Of a DNA stretch of 64,000 nucleotides, positions 1-11,363 are shown piece after piece. The stretch comes from Coniella vitis (lineage: Eukaryota; Ascomycota; Sordariomycetes; Diaporthales; Schizoparmaceae), in NCBI GenBank assembly GCA_011317545.1, contig WUJK01000001.1:4693001-4757000 (forward strand). The letters are read 5' to 3'. The translations under genes were made by a program, and so were the position numbers. The notes under the pieces were generated by a model. The model was not told the origin of the DNA, made no database searches, and saw only the letters and a program-made list of their open reading frames with translations. Numbering within the stretch: position 1 is the stretch's first letter; every line of letters begins with the position of its first letter.

Positions 1-2445
1 TCTGGTAACACTGACTTTGGTGGCTATACTCGTCGTGCGGCTCGGGACTATTCGATCTTGGCCCGTGGAACTGAATGATAAGCCCCTGGTTGTCCGCATA
101 GGAATACCATGGTCACTCTTGGATCGATGTGTGGCCGCTGCCTCCTCTGCAAGTTTTCTAGCCAAAGAGGCTTCTGTTCGGTGGAGCACACCAGCCAGTC
201 CTTCCGACTCTGTGAATACGGTGAGATATATGCGGTTCGCCCAGTCAGCCCTCAGTCGGAACAACATCTTCATGGCGGTCAAGCGAGCATCAGTCGACTG
301 TGCATTTCTGGCAGTATCAACTAGCAGGTTGAAAGCGGTGCTAGCTTTGCGCCCGTCCAGATTCATCGTCTTCATGAATAGTTGCACATAACCTCTCGCT
401 ACCACATCAGAAGGACTTTGGGCAGTCGTAGGGTCTTCCACTGCGCCTGGCGGCTCGAGAGAAGCCATTGGCGAGAGCAAATGCTCGCTTGTGATGACGC
501 CATTGAGCCTGTGGACAATGTATTCAAAAAGCGTCAACTCAGCGGCGGCAGCAACAGAGACCATGAAAGAGACAGTTTCCTGAAGAACAACAGTGTCGGT
601 TTCCTCTGCAATCCCTGATAGAATCTGCTCCACGATATTGGGTACGCATTCTTCCTCTAGCTCGTCCCCTAATAGTTCCACTAGGTCATAAACCTCAGTC
701 ACGCTCTGGAGAGCCTGGACTCGCACGGCAGTTGAGCGATCGCCATCACCATAGAAAGAATGCAGGACCAGCGAGATGTTCGTTTCCCACTCCAAGTCCG
801 AAGGGTAGCAGCACCGAAACTCTTTGAAATGATCCAGCACAAGGGCTGCTGTGGAATCAGGAAGGACGTGAGGGATCCTGGTAAGAAAGGCGATACATTC
901 TTGCTTTTGGATGAAATCGAAGTCGCTCATTTGAAACAAGGCCTCCAGCCTCCGCAACAAGTCGTTGAGCTCTTTCAAGACGATATCGCCCCTTTTAACG
1001 GCGCTTCGTGAAAAGCTTGACCTTGGATGCGAGAGATCATTGTCGTAACACAGGCGACCAACACACTTTTCGGCTACGGCTAGGATGATTGTCCAGTCTT
1101 CGTCCGCGAGAAGAGGGTTCAGGTTCTGGTCGCCGTCATCAAACAAAGTGTTGATGAGCCTCAGGGTAGATGCAGCGATGCGCCTGGAGTTCGACTTGTC
1201 TACAACATTACTGCATCCGTCGATCAGTAGTGCTAGAGGCACCGTAGGGTAGCCCTTTTCAGCTGATTTCCATATCAACTTTTCGAGGACGCTCAGGGCG
1301 CCTCTAACGCTCCTGGTTGCCTCGGTCGTATCCTGTCCTTTCCGGGGGTAATCTCTCAATAGGCTCAGCAGCACTCGCACCGTAGCTTGGCCATTGTGTG
1401 ACTTGAGCAGGTTGGACAGCGTGTGCCAAGATGTCTTTTGGAGACTAACCACAAGACAGTGGATTGAGCTCAGAATTTCAACGCAGCGGCTCAGAGTCCG
1501 TTTGGGCACGGAACCAAATGTAATGATGGCGTCAATGACTTCGATGCAAGAGGTCAGGTCTTCTTCAGCAGTGGTCTTCATGCAGATGTCTAGAAGCGTA
1601 TCAATGAGACGCGCAATCACATCATCGTCAGCGACCCTGAAGTTGAATTTCAGGACTTCAATGATGAATGCAACCAAAAGGGTGAAGAGCCTGTCCTCGG
1701 CTGTTGACGTGACAGACGGCGCTGTGGAGGACACTTTGGAGATTTTCTTGTCACGTAGCGCCAGTCTTCGTCTTTGCTTTGCAGCATTATACGCATCGGC
1801 AAGCCATGTCGTTAGGAGGGGGATGATGTCGTAGTCGAAACCAGAGATGTTCCGACCGTGATTCGTCAGGTCAACAAGAGCCGTCAATCGTAAGTTCAGG
1901 TCGTCGGGGTTCGCCGGTGCGGCAATTGTTTGAAAGTATTCTTTGCGCTCGATATCGGTGGTTGATGGATTCTTGACGCATTCTGCCATCAGCTCCCAGC
2001 CCGCCACTCGCATGCCACTCGGCCTTGACGATTCTATCAAGTCTTTTGCGGCATCCCAAATCTGCAAAACAGGCGCAAGCGGGTAGTCGCACAAAGTGAG
2101 GCGAAGAGATTCGGCGGCGGCAACGCGCTCACTGAGCGACCCAGACTTGAGCTTGTCGAGCCATTCGTTGTAGTGTGGAGCGACGCCTGTAGCGGCCAGC
2201 GAGGCCGTATTGACTCGTTCGGACGAGAGTTGGGCCGAGGCGGGAGTTGTGGACGAGGAGGGCACAGGCGGGGCCTTGGGTATCTTGGAGCCGCCTGTCA
2301 GGCCTTTGAACACGCTGGCAAATGCCCCGGCAGTCTTAGATTCGGAAGGTGAGGACGCGTCTCCGGGACTGGGCGACATGGTGTCTCGTTCTGGAGAGTG
2401 CCCGTCGGGGCCTTCGAAGCCCAGCGATGCTATGCGACGAAGCAT
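1..2445 (-). CDS. TSC2: Tuberin (TSC2)-like GTPase-activating protein, N-terminal part, 3' end beyond the window
   Basis: An uninterrupted 815-codon reading frame enters from base 1 on the minus strand, so the C-terminus, where the Rap/Ran-GAP domain of tuberin would lie, is outside the window. What is visible is an all-helical, HEAT-like protein. It has a Ser/Pro-rich N-terminus and then a long helical body with segments I associate with fungal tuberins, such as VIDAIITF, LSNLLKSH, VRVLLSLLRD and, near the edge, LTAMKMLFRLRAD. In the family, TSC2 restrains TORC1 through the GTPase Rheb. The first in-frame ATG after a stop is at 2445 (MLRRIASL); a second at 2379 (MSPSPGDA) is an equally plausible start. 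No intron was seen. The family call rests on remembered motifs without the catalytic domain, so another HEAT-repeat protein is possible. Confidence 0.68.
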   Translation of the reverse strand, partial: MLRRIASLGFEGPDGHSPERDTMSPSPGDASSPSESKTAGAFASVFKGLTGGSKIPKAPPVPSSSTTPASAQLSSERVNTASLAATGVAPHYNEWLDKLKSGSLSERVAAAESLRLTLCDYPLAPVLQIWDAAKDLIESSRPSGMRVAGWELMAECVKNPSTTDIERKEYFQTIAAPANPDDLNLRLTALVDLTNHGRNISGFDYDIIPLLTTWLADAYNAAKQRRRLALRDKKISKVSSTAPSVTSTAEDRLFTLLVAFIIEVLKFNFRVADDDVIARLIDTLLDICMKTTAEEDLTSCIEVIDAIITFGSVPKRTLSRCVEILSSIHCLVVSLQKTSWHTLSNLLKSHNGQATVRVLLSLLRDYPRKGQDTTEATRSVRGALSVLEKLIWKSAEKGYPTVPLALLIDGCSNVVDKSNSRRIAASTLRLINTLFDDGDQNLNPLLADEDWTIILAVAEKCVGRLCYDNDLSHPRSSFSRSAVKRGDIVLKELNDLLRRLEALFQMSDFDFIQKQECIAFLTRIPHVLPDSTAALVLDHFKEFRCCYPSDLEWETNISLVLHSFYGDGDRSTAVRVQALQSVTEVYDLVELLGDELEEECVPNIVEQILSGIAEETDTVVLQETVSFMVSVAAAAELTLFEYIVHRLNGVITSEHLLSPMASLEPPGAVEDPTTAQSPSDVVARGYVQLFMKTMNLDGRKASTAFNLLVDTARNAQSTDARLTAMKMLFRLRADWANRIYLTVFTESEGLAGVLHRTEASLARKLAEEAAATHRSKSDHGIPMRTTRGLSFSSTGQDRIVPSRTTSIATKVSVTR

Positions 2446-3956
2446 AATCACTAACTAGGGTGCCATGGAACGTTCAACAGTAGGACGGAGACTGCGGAAG
2501 GGGACTTGCGAGATCTTGGCGGTTAGATGCAGTCTTTTCTCGCAGCAACAATCGTGCGCAGAGAAGTGTAGAGGGCAGAGAGCACTTACAGACGCTGAGG
2601 TCCAACTCGACGCGCATCCACCTCGAACACCACACAAAGGAAGGGCTATGCAGCCTGGGTTATCCAGGTCGCCACAGCCGCCATCAAGGTACAAGTAGGC
2701 AGGGAACCCGGCTGTTGGAAATGGGGTGATGGGGTGGCTGCACACACAAGCACGACGAGGCTGGAGAGATGTCACAGGCAGACGAGGCAGCTTCGACATG
2801 CAAGGACAGGTTCAGGTTGTGGCCAGCGAACAAAAGTGGACAAAGTGCAGAATGGCGCTTGACGCAAGGCAAAATGCGGTTTTGGAGATGTCAGATGGGC
2901 TGCAATCGGCGCCAGCCTTTCGATTCGTTCTCTGCCTCAACTGGTCTGCGCCAAGAGCAATGGATTCGCTGCGCGAGTGTTGGAGGCAGCAGTGTGTTCA
3001 GAAATTCCGGGCGAGATCTTCGGATGACGACAGCGTTTCTCTGAATTCCACGACGATGCACAGTGAGGTTGCCGGGCAGGGGAAAAAAGGCTTGATGGGC
3101 AGGTGGCAGGGGATGAACGATGCAGCAGCATCACCAGACCCAGGCTTTTAGCAGGTCTAGCAGGCCCGCGAGCAAGCTGCAAGGCTGTCACAAGCCCATC
3201 CCTGCCACTTCCCGACACTAGCCGCCTGTGGCCTTTCTGTGCCCGGCACATGATATCGGGCTTGCACTTTATCTGATAACTGCCTGGGTATCTGGGCATC
3301 GGTCATTTCTCTTTGGAAATGGAAATTTGCATTTTCATGCTGAAGGTTGGACTTCTCAACAATGCATACAGAGCAATAGACAGTTTTTTTTTTTAAAAAA
3401 AAATAAGGGGGGAAATATCAAAGAAATAGGCTGCTTCCATGTAGCATCCAGCAAACAGGGAATATGCAAAGTACTCTGTAGATATCTAGGTACTTGATGG
3501 CCCCACCAATATACTATGTGATTGTAAGTACTATGTATTCAGGCATGCACTATCCTGGCGGGGCCTGGCGGGGTCCGCCATCGCGTTCTACATAGTAGAG
3601 CCCCTCGTCCCCCCACACTTAGGTAGCTGACCCTTGCTTGGGGAGCAACTTCCATAATACATCGAAGTCTACTGCCTGCCCCTAGTGCCGCTGCCCACTA
3701 CATTGTACATAAGTACAGTGCCCCGGATACGTACCGGTCTGCCAAGGGCCGCCTAGCAACCATGCAGCAACAGCTTGCTATGCTCGTTTACTTTCGCGTC
3801 GGTAACGTCAGACCTAGAAATTTCCAAGAGCCTCGCATCCCATCCACCAACAACCTCACACCACAGCCATTCCCATAGACCGCCCGTCCATTCCGTCCAC
3901 CGCAGCTGCAATCTCGAGTTGTTGTCCCTCCAGAATCGGCCAAATTGCACGTCAAC
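2446..3956. other. Divergent intergenic region between TSC2-like and CSE1
   Basis: This stretch holds no convincing gene; the open frames in it have no recognisable domains. It carries ACTATGTA/TACATAGT motif copies at 3530 and 3589, and a T11A9 inverted tract at 3384-3403 followed by a run of six G. The last 200 bases before CSE1 are pyrimidine-rich and probably include its promoter and 5' UTR. Confidence 0.6.
3384..3412. repeat. T11A9 palindromic tract followed by G6
   Basis: Eleven T are followed directly by nine A, then TAA and six G. A very similar T10A11 tract followed by a G run lies in ELP2 intron 2 near 45186-45230. Confidence 0.8.
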
Positions 3957-6900
3957 ATGGCGGCGGACATCCAGAACATTGCTCAGCTGCTGGATGCGAC
4001 CCTGGATCCGCAGCAGCATCGCAAAGGTACGCCCGTATGGCTGTCGCTGTATCTGCTTTACTGTGCCTTATGGCAGACCATCAACTGACCTGGGCGATCC
4101 TGCACCAGCCGAGAACCTCCTCAAGCAAGAAGAGAAGAAGCCTCATTATTCCCTCCAGCTCCTCAAGATTGTCGCCGAGCAAAACCTCCCCATCAAGACC
4201 CGTCTTGCCGCCGCCCTTGCCTTCAAGAACTTTGTTCGCCTCAACTATGTGGTACGCAGACGACCGTGCAGAATCAAGAGCGGATATGCAAGTCTCAACA
4301 CGCTGCTGACGGTTATATCAATAGAACGAAGATGGCCAACATAAGCTTCCTGCAGAAGAGGTCGCAACAATCAAGCAGGAGCTTGTTGGACTCATGATCA
4401 CGTCGCCACCAAACATTCAGAGCCAGCTCGGTGAGGCAATCAGCGTCATAGCCGACTCGGATTTCTGGACACGATGGGATACCCTTATACAGGTAAGGAC
4501 GAACCATGATCCCTTTTTGCAGCGTGAAAACGTCCAACTGATTGACTCTCTCCCCCCCCTCTCCTCAGGACCTCGTCAGCCGGGTATCCCCTACCGATTA
4601 CAAAGTCAACAATGGAGTCTTGGAGGTTGCGCATTCCATATTTGTGCGTTGGCGACCACTGTTTCAATCCAACGATTTGTACGCCGAAATCAACCACGTC
4701 GTGCAGCATTTCGGTCCAGCATATATCGAGTTGCTGCGCATCACAGATCAACAAATAGACGCCAACAAGACCAATGCGGCGCCGTTGAAGGGCTGGTTCG
4801 AGACCATGAGCTTGATGATTAGGATATTGTACGATCTGACGTGCCACGACTTGCCTCCTGTCATCGAAAGCAACCTTCCCTACATATTCGGTCTCCTTGA
4901 CAAGTACCTGTCGTACGCGAACGCGACTTTTGACGGCGATGAGGACGAAGCCACACCACTGGAGAATGTCAAGGCAGATATATGCGAGGCGCTGACCCTA
5001 TTCTCGACCAAGTACGATGAGGACTTTACACCTTATTGCGAACGATTTATCACGTCTGTATGGAATCTGCTGTCGACCGTTGGGCCCGACAGGAAGTATG
5101 ACCTTCTTGTGAGCAAGGCATTGCAGTTTTTGACAGCAGTCACCGGGTCCAAGCACGCCGCTGTGTTCCACAATGAGAACATCCTTGGTCAGATTGTGGA
5201 GAAGGTCATTCTGCCAAACGTCACTCTTCGTGAGTCGGACATAGAAATGTTTGAAGATGAGCCTATTGAATTCATCCGAAGAGACCTGGAAGGCTCGGAC
5301 ACGGACTCTAGAAGACGCGCCGCGACCGACTTCCTGCGAAAGCTACTGGAAACATTCGAGGTCCTGGTTACCCAGGTCGTCTTCAAGTACATTGACCACT
5401 ACCTGACCGAGGGCCAGAAAGACTGGAAGGCAAAGGACACCGCTGTTTACCTTTACTTGGCTATTGCGGCCAAAGGAGCCGTTACTGCGGCACAGGGCGT
5501 CAAGACTGTCAACCCCCATGTCAATGTTGTCGAGTTCTTCCAGAACCACATTGCTGCTGATCTTTTGAACGACTCTGGCGTCGAGCCGATCTCCAAAGTT
5601 GACGCCATCAAGTACTTGCACAATTTCCGCAGTCAGCTGACGCGGGAGCAATGGCAAGCAGCCTTCCAGCCGCTCATCAAGAACATGGCATCCGATAACT
5701 ATGTCGTGTATACGTATGCGGCTATTGCAGTGGAGAGAGTACTTTTCTTGGCGAACGATCAGGGAGAGCACATGTTTACGAGAACAGACATTGAGCCCTT
5801 TGCGAACGACCTGCTGGAACACTTATTCAAGCTAGTCGAAAAGGACAAGGCACCGACAAAAATGCAAGAAAATGAGTTCTTGATGCGCTGCATCATGCGC
5901 GTTCTGATTGTGCTCAAGCAAGGCATCCAACCCATACTGGATGGGGTGTTGAACCACCTCATCAACATCATTGGCGTCATCAAAGCGAACCCAAGCAATC
6001 CCCGCTTCTACTACTATTTGTTTGAGGCTATGGGAGCGTTGGTAAGGTATTCTGACGCGTCACAAGAGGCGAAGCTTCAAGAACGCTTATGGGAGCCTTT
6101 CTCCTACATTCTAAACCAGGACGTTTCAGGTGAGTTATAGATCCCTCCCCATATGTCCTCACCAACCAACCACAAAGAACCAACTAACTTCTTTGGTCAC
6201 GTAACAGAATTCGTACCCTATGCGTTCCAAATCCTGGCTGCTCTGCTGGAAGCGACGCCTTCAAATGATCTTCCCGCCAACTACACCACGCTGCTCCCTC
6301 ACATACTTGCACCTGCCGTGTGGGAGACCAGGGGAAATGTACCTGGGTGTGCAAGATTCCTGTCAGCAATTGTGCCAAAAGCCAAGCGGACCATCCTCGA
6401 GAACAGACAATTGGAACAAGTTCTAGGCGTCTTCCAGGGCTTATTGGCACTCAAAAAGACCGAACAGAATGCGTTTGATATCCTCGAATCGGTCGTCGTG
6501 GCATTCGATGGGCAAGTCGTCTACATTTCTGTATGTGTCAGAAACTTCTCAGCTAACAAATGCCTGCAGTACAACCTTGAACCAGTGGTTCCCTACGATT
6601 CTGCAGCTTACACTTGCCAAGTTGCAAGCCCAGCCATCCGACTCGTACAAACAGCGGTTCGTCCGCTTTTACCATTTGGTATCGGCCCGTACCGACCACG
6701 GCTTGGGCGCGGACTTCTTTATCAAGCATGTGGAGGGCTTGCAAGCCAAGCTGTTCCCTGCCATCTACCAGACGATCATCCTCAAGACAACCGGCTCACT
6801 GGCCCGTCCCGTTGACAGGAAGATTGGTGTGATATCTTACACCAAGACACTCTGTGAATCTAAGGAATTCGCGATTACCTATGGCAACAAGGGATGGGGC

Positions 6901-7200
6901 TGGACAGCAAACGGCCTACTGGAACTCTTGAAGAACCCTCCCAAGGTTGCTGCTGGATTTGGCGACGAGATTGTTACGGAAGCCGACGTGGACGATATTG
7001 GATTTGGACTGGGCTACACGCCACTCAACACATGCAAACGAGGCCCGCACGACGACTTTCCTGACATCACCGATGTCCAGGTTTGGGTCAGCGAGTACAT
7101 GAAGAAAACAAACGCCGTGACAAATGGCATGATACTCCAATTTGTCACGCAGCGGGTTTCGCCCGAGGGCCAGCAGGCTTTGGCTCCGTATTTGCAGTGA
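3957..7200 (+). CDS. CSE1: CSE1/CAS importin-alpha re-exporter (exportin-2)
   Basis: CSE1 is a karyopherin-beta family HEAT-repeat protein that, with Ran-GTP, carries importin-alpha back to the cytoplasm. Six exons join in phase: 3957-4026, 4109-4251, 4325-4492, 4569-6129, 6208-6511 and 6570-7200. They give 958 residues, close to the usual length of about 960. The N-terminus (MAADIQNIAQLLD, then AENLLKQEE) is the importin-beta N-terminal region with the LAAALAFKNFVR motif. The middle is the Cse1 domain, and the end (MILQFVTQRV, ALAPYL) fits the CAS C-terminal domain. The fifth intron can only be spliced in phase with a GC donor (GCAAGT at 6512). The start has A at -3 (CAACATGG). The family assignment is firm. 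Confidence 0.95.
6512..6569 (+). other. GC-AG intron in CSE1
   Basis: This is a 58-base intron with donor GG|GCAAGT, branch site GCTAACA at about 6552 and acceptor TGCAG. Every GT donor nearby leaves the wrong phase for the downstream frame (TTLNQWF). The GC donor gives FDG-TTLNQWF and matches the known GC-AG consensus. Confidence 0.85.
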
Positions 7201-8551
7201 GAGCACAATCGGTCAGCAGTGTGTAGGATTAGGCGGCGTTGAGAGGATTGCTATGGAAGCAGCTGGCAAGGCAGGCAAGGAAAAGGAATAACGAAGCAAT
7301 GACCCCAGGAGGTAGATTTCTCCCCTTGCAACATTGGCTTATGTTGATTGTTTGTTTCTTGGCACCCGCTCCTCCGATAGAGCAGCATACCCCAGTTTAT
7401 GATTCAGGCGGATTGCAGGACCCGATCGATGGCTTTGTTCCTCGCGGTCTCGGTATGCTAGTGCGCTTACCATTATACCCTGGCCATTCTGAAGAACCTC
7501 CCTCCTTTTACTTGGCTCGTGACGCCCGAGCACCTTTCTCGTGTGTTGCCTTGCATCTTTGCTTTTGCGTTGCTCTATCGCTATCTCTCCTCATGGTGTT
7601 TTCCTGCTTGCACTATTGGCATTTCACACGCGAAAGCGTAGTTGCATACGGAGCAGGTCTTGTCCATCTTGTACGAGACGCTTCACATTCCGATGATTGC
7701 TTATACCAACATGTGGAGCAAGGTACTTTCTTGGTGAGTGGAACCTCCAGCCTCATTGTGTGCCTCTCACTGTGCAAACAGCACAAAGGACTATGCTATG
7801 GGTTGGTTGGGCCCTTGCTTACTATGGGTCCTTTACTATACTAACCGCCATTTCACAGCCATGATGGCGCGCTGGCGCTGCTCAGGCATAGGGCAGGGCA
7901 GTGTTAGTTCCTGCATCCATCCATCTGCATTTACCCTTTCGGAGATGCTTGGCGCCGCCTTCGCAGTCTTGTTGCTATGACTCTGCACGTCAATACGACG
8001 CCTCAGCCATCCTGCTTGACCGTCTCACGTCCCGCTATACTGCTATACTAGACTACAGTCGTCCATGGTTGCTCAGGTGGGTGGACCCCTGGCAGTTAGT
8101 GCTTAGTGACATGCGCTGGACATGCCCGAACCAGGAGGCTGATGCTACCATGGCGTGTCGTCTCTTCAGGGTTCCGAATCCTGCAACTGGAGCCCGCAGC
8201 AACGGAGCACTATGATTAGATCTACTTGGAGCGCCAGTCTGGGTGCGTCTCCAGTTTTCTATGGCACAGCAATCAAAAAAAAAAAGGACGGCCCTCTCCA
8301 AGCTCTACCATGGCACTACTACTATGTATGTATGATAGTGTAGTATGCCAAGGAATGGTGCGGTGGAATCGGGTCCAGGTCGATTCAAATCGGCGTGGGC
8401 GGACTTTGCTCTCGATTTCCACGTCTTTGCCCCTTCTTTCCACCCGTCCCCTTCAACAAGCTGTGCTGAAAGGGCCATGCCTGCGTCCAATTTGCCCTTT
8501 TCCCACATCGTTTCATACCTGTAGTTTGCACATTTTGCAGCCGCCTGCATC
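7201..8551. other. Intergenic region between CSE1 and the kelch gene
   Basis: It contains the 3' UTR of CSE1 and the promoter of the kelch gene. Several short open frames have no family features and no coding-like composition. One ACTATGTA copy lies at 8321 and a poly(A) tract at about 8275-8285. Nothing else was seen. Confidence 0.55.
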
Positions 8552-10558
8552 ATGGAGTGGTTGCTGTTTGCGGCGTGTGCATGTGCAAGCATATCGCGTG
8601 CGCACGCAGAGCGGCAGTCCCTGCATGGGCGCCAGGCCGACGGCGCCATCTCGGACTCGTACTTTATGAGGCGAGGCTACCATTCATGTAAGTCGATGGA
8701 TGCACTATCATCGCAGCCCTTTGTTGACTGGCCGTGCCCCCAATACTGACTGACCTTTGCCACTACAGCGACGGTTATTGGCAGCAAGGTATACATTGAT
8801 GGCGGCCTGTTTTCGTACTCGAGCGGCAGCGGCACCGAGTACCAATACTCGGACACGCTGCTGTACATCGACTTGAGCAGTGACTTTACACCAGATTCGG
8901 CGTCCATCGAGTCCATCAGCAAGCCCTCTGGCGCGCCGAATCTCGAGTGGGGCGGACTCTGGACCAACAACGGCATCATGTACAGCGGCTTCGCAGGCCA
9001 CTTCCCCTCGTTTGGCGACACGGCATGGCAGGACGCAGGGCTGTGGTCGTTTGAGCCCAGCAGCGACGGCACCTCGGGCACATGGACGAACCTCAACAGC
9101 ACGGCCGCGTCCTCCTTTGCAGCCGGCCCGCGGCCGTATCTGGGCTCCATCGCCAGTGGCAACGGCACCGGCTTTTTCCTCGGCGGCCTCGAGGACCTCA
9201 GCACCAACGACACGGCGGTGCCCATCAGCGGCCTGCTCAGCTACGACTTTGCCACCGACACGGTCCAGAACAAGACCGTGACGGGCCTTCAGACCGCAGG
9301 CTACACGAGCCACGGCAAGATGCTCTACACGCCCAACTTCGGGCCGGCAGGCGTCGTCATTGCCGTCGGCGGGAGATACGAAGACGCGTCCGGCGATTCC
9401 TACATGCAGAGCATGGAAACGGTGCAGATTCTGGACCCAGCGACGGGGACGTGGTACGAGCAGGCCACCACCGGCGATGCCCCGCAGACGCGCGTCGAGT
9501 TTTGCATGTCCGGCGCGGCAAGCACCAACGAGACCTTTGAGATTGTCGTTTACGCCGGGTGGAACTACACGCTGGGCGACGTCGCGATCCCCTGGGACGA
9601 CCTGTACGTGCTCTCGCTGCCGTCGTTCCACTGGTTCCAGGCGTCCTACACGGCGCTGCACCCCCGCCACGCGCTCACGTGCGAGCACATTGGCGGCGGG
9701 CAGATCCTGGCGATTGGCGGGCTGGACACGACGCAGTGGAGCGCCACAGAGGGCTTCTACACGCCCTTTGAAACGACGGACACGCATGCGCAGGGCTTGG
9801 CTGTCTTTGACCTGGCCAGTCTGGGCTGGACGGATGCCTACGTGGCGAACCAGACCGTCTACACCCAGTCGAGCACAGTGCAGTCGTACTATGCGGATAA
9901 CAGCCGGATGGCGGATTTTACGGACTCGGCGCTGGAGGAGTTGTTTAGTGTGCAGAATTTCACGGCGGTGGCTGTGGCTGCTTCAGGAGATGGCTCTTCC
10001 TCCTCCTCCTCCTCCTCCTCCTCGTCGTCGTCTTCGTCTGGGTCGGCGACGAGTGGGAGCAACAGCAGCAGCAGCAGCACGCAGTCGGCCTCTGTGGGCG
10101 CCATTGCAGGTGGCGTGGTGGGCGGAGTGGCGGCTGTTGCGATTGTGGGCCTCGGGCTCTTCTTTCTCCGCAAGAGGCGCATGGCGCAACGGAGGCTGCA
10201 GGAGCGCACGGCGCGGGAAAACTCGCACCTGTCGCCTTCGACCGTGGCGTCGAGCCCTGGTGGGGAAATGGGAATGGGAGGGGCGTATGGGGGTGCCTTG
10301 GCGGCGGCAGCAGCAGCGGGCGGGACCAAGGGACCGTACTATGAAATGTCGGATAAGAATGTGGATGGCTTTGGGCGACAGGTGGTGGTGGAGGCGCCGG
10401 ATCACAGTGCTGTCGATGGTGCGGAGCGCGTCGAGGCGCCCGACGAGGGGCATGTGCCTAGGGGCGAGCTTGGGCACGGGCAGTATGTTCAGCAACAGCA
10501 TGTGCCGCTGGTGGAGGCGGATACGGATTCGGCCCGGTTTAGAGCAGAGTTGCCGTGA
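8552..10558 (+). CDS. Kelch-repeat (galactose-oxidase-type propeller) single-pass membrane protein
   Basis: Two exons, 8552-8687 and 8769-10558, give 641 residues; the donor is GTAAGT, and a CTGAC branch site precedes the TACAG acceptor. The layout is: signal peptide at about residues 1-19 (WLLFAACACASISRAHA); an extracellular beta-propeller with kelch-type strands (KVYIDGGLF, YLGSIASGNG, GVVIAVGGRY, GGQILAIGGLD) and many N-glycosylation sequons; a Ser-rich linker including a run of about 14 Ser; a Gly/Val/Ala transmembrane helix near residues 488-512; a basic stop-transfer stretch (RKRR); and a cytoplasmic tail of about 125 residues. This design is common in filamentous fungi and resembles wall-stress sensors in its Ser/Thr stalk. 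Ligand and function are unknown. No catalytic residues of galactose oxidase were identified. Confidence 0.9.
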
Positions 10559-11363
10559 GAGTGTCATATCTCTGTGAGGCGGGCATCGTGTACTTTATCT
10601 CCATTGCATGGGTGAAAGAAAAGAAAACCGACTGTTGGAGCATAGGAGGGACGAGGAGCATGGATATCTATCGGGTGCATGATGGATCGAGTCTTCCAAC
10701 TCTCGTTGTTGTTGTTATTATTATTAGAGACTCTTGTAATACATTTGCATAGATTTTGCGTAACGTATAAAATGTTACCAAGCATCTCGTCTCATACTCT
10801 GCGAGTATCACCTGCTGCTATCTTGTATACAGGCGTAGAAGAAAAAAAAGAAGAAAACAAAAAAGGAACCACCTTCTGATCAAGGCCATTTAAGCATAAC
10901 TTTGCAAAGCGTGATACTACTCCCGATATTTCCAAAAACAAAAGTGTTGAAGCCTCCCAATGCATGCACCCACGGTATCTTTGGTCCCGTCTATGTTGAA
11001 AAGTGAAGCCACATCCTGCTGCTCTCGTACTCTAGAGAGCAGCTTTTCTTTTCTTTTTTTCCTTTTTTTACCCAACGCCATGTTAAATGCGCCATCCGCC
11101 CAAGTCGAAGTTCCCACACGGTTCGAAACAAGTCCCAAGCGTCTCTGAAAGAAAGAAGAAGAAAAGGAAATCAAGAGAGAAAAGAGAATGAGAAGAAAAG
11201 AAACGGACCCCCCTCTCCCCCAAGCCAAATGCTCTGTTGAAAGACGTATACCACACAGTTCAGTTCTCGGTCCACGGCAGTACCATATGTCCACCCTCGA
11301 AACCCACAACTTTCCTCTTCAACTTGAAGCCCAAGTCCATATATCAACAGACACAGACAACTC
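10559..11363. other. Convergent intergenic region, kelch gene and CAF16
   Basis: Both genes end here, so it should contain two 3' UTRs. It is A/T-rich with poly-purine and poly-pyrimidine stretches around 10840-10870 and 11040-11190. No gene was recognised. Confidence 0.6.

Noticed and set aside
6531..6585. GT-AG alternative for CSE1 intron 5
   Set aside because: It is in phase, but adds VVYIS and removes TTLNQ, and its acceptor lies far from the CTAAC branch site.
8708..9787. 359-codon minus-strand frame opposite the kelch gene
   Set aside because: It is antisense to strongly coding sequence. Its Arg/Ala/Val-rich composition is what GC-rich codon bias on the other strand produces.
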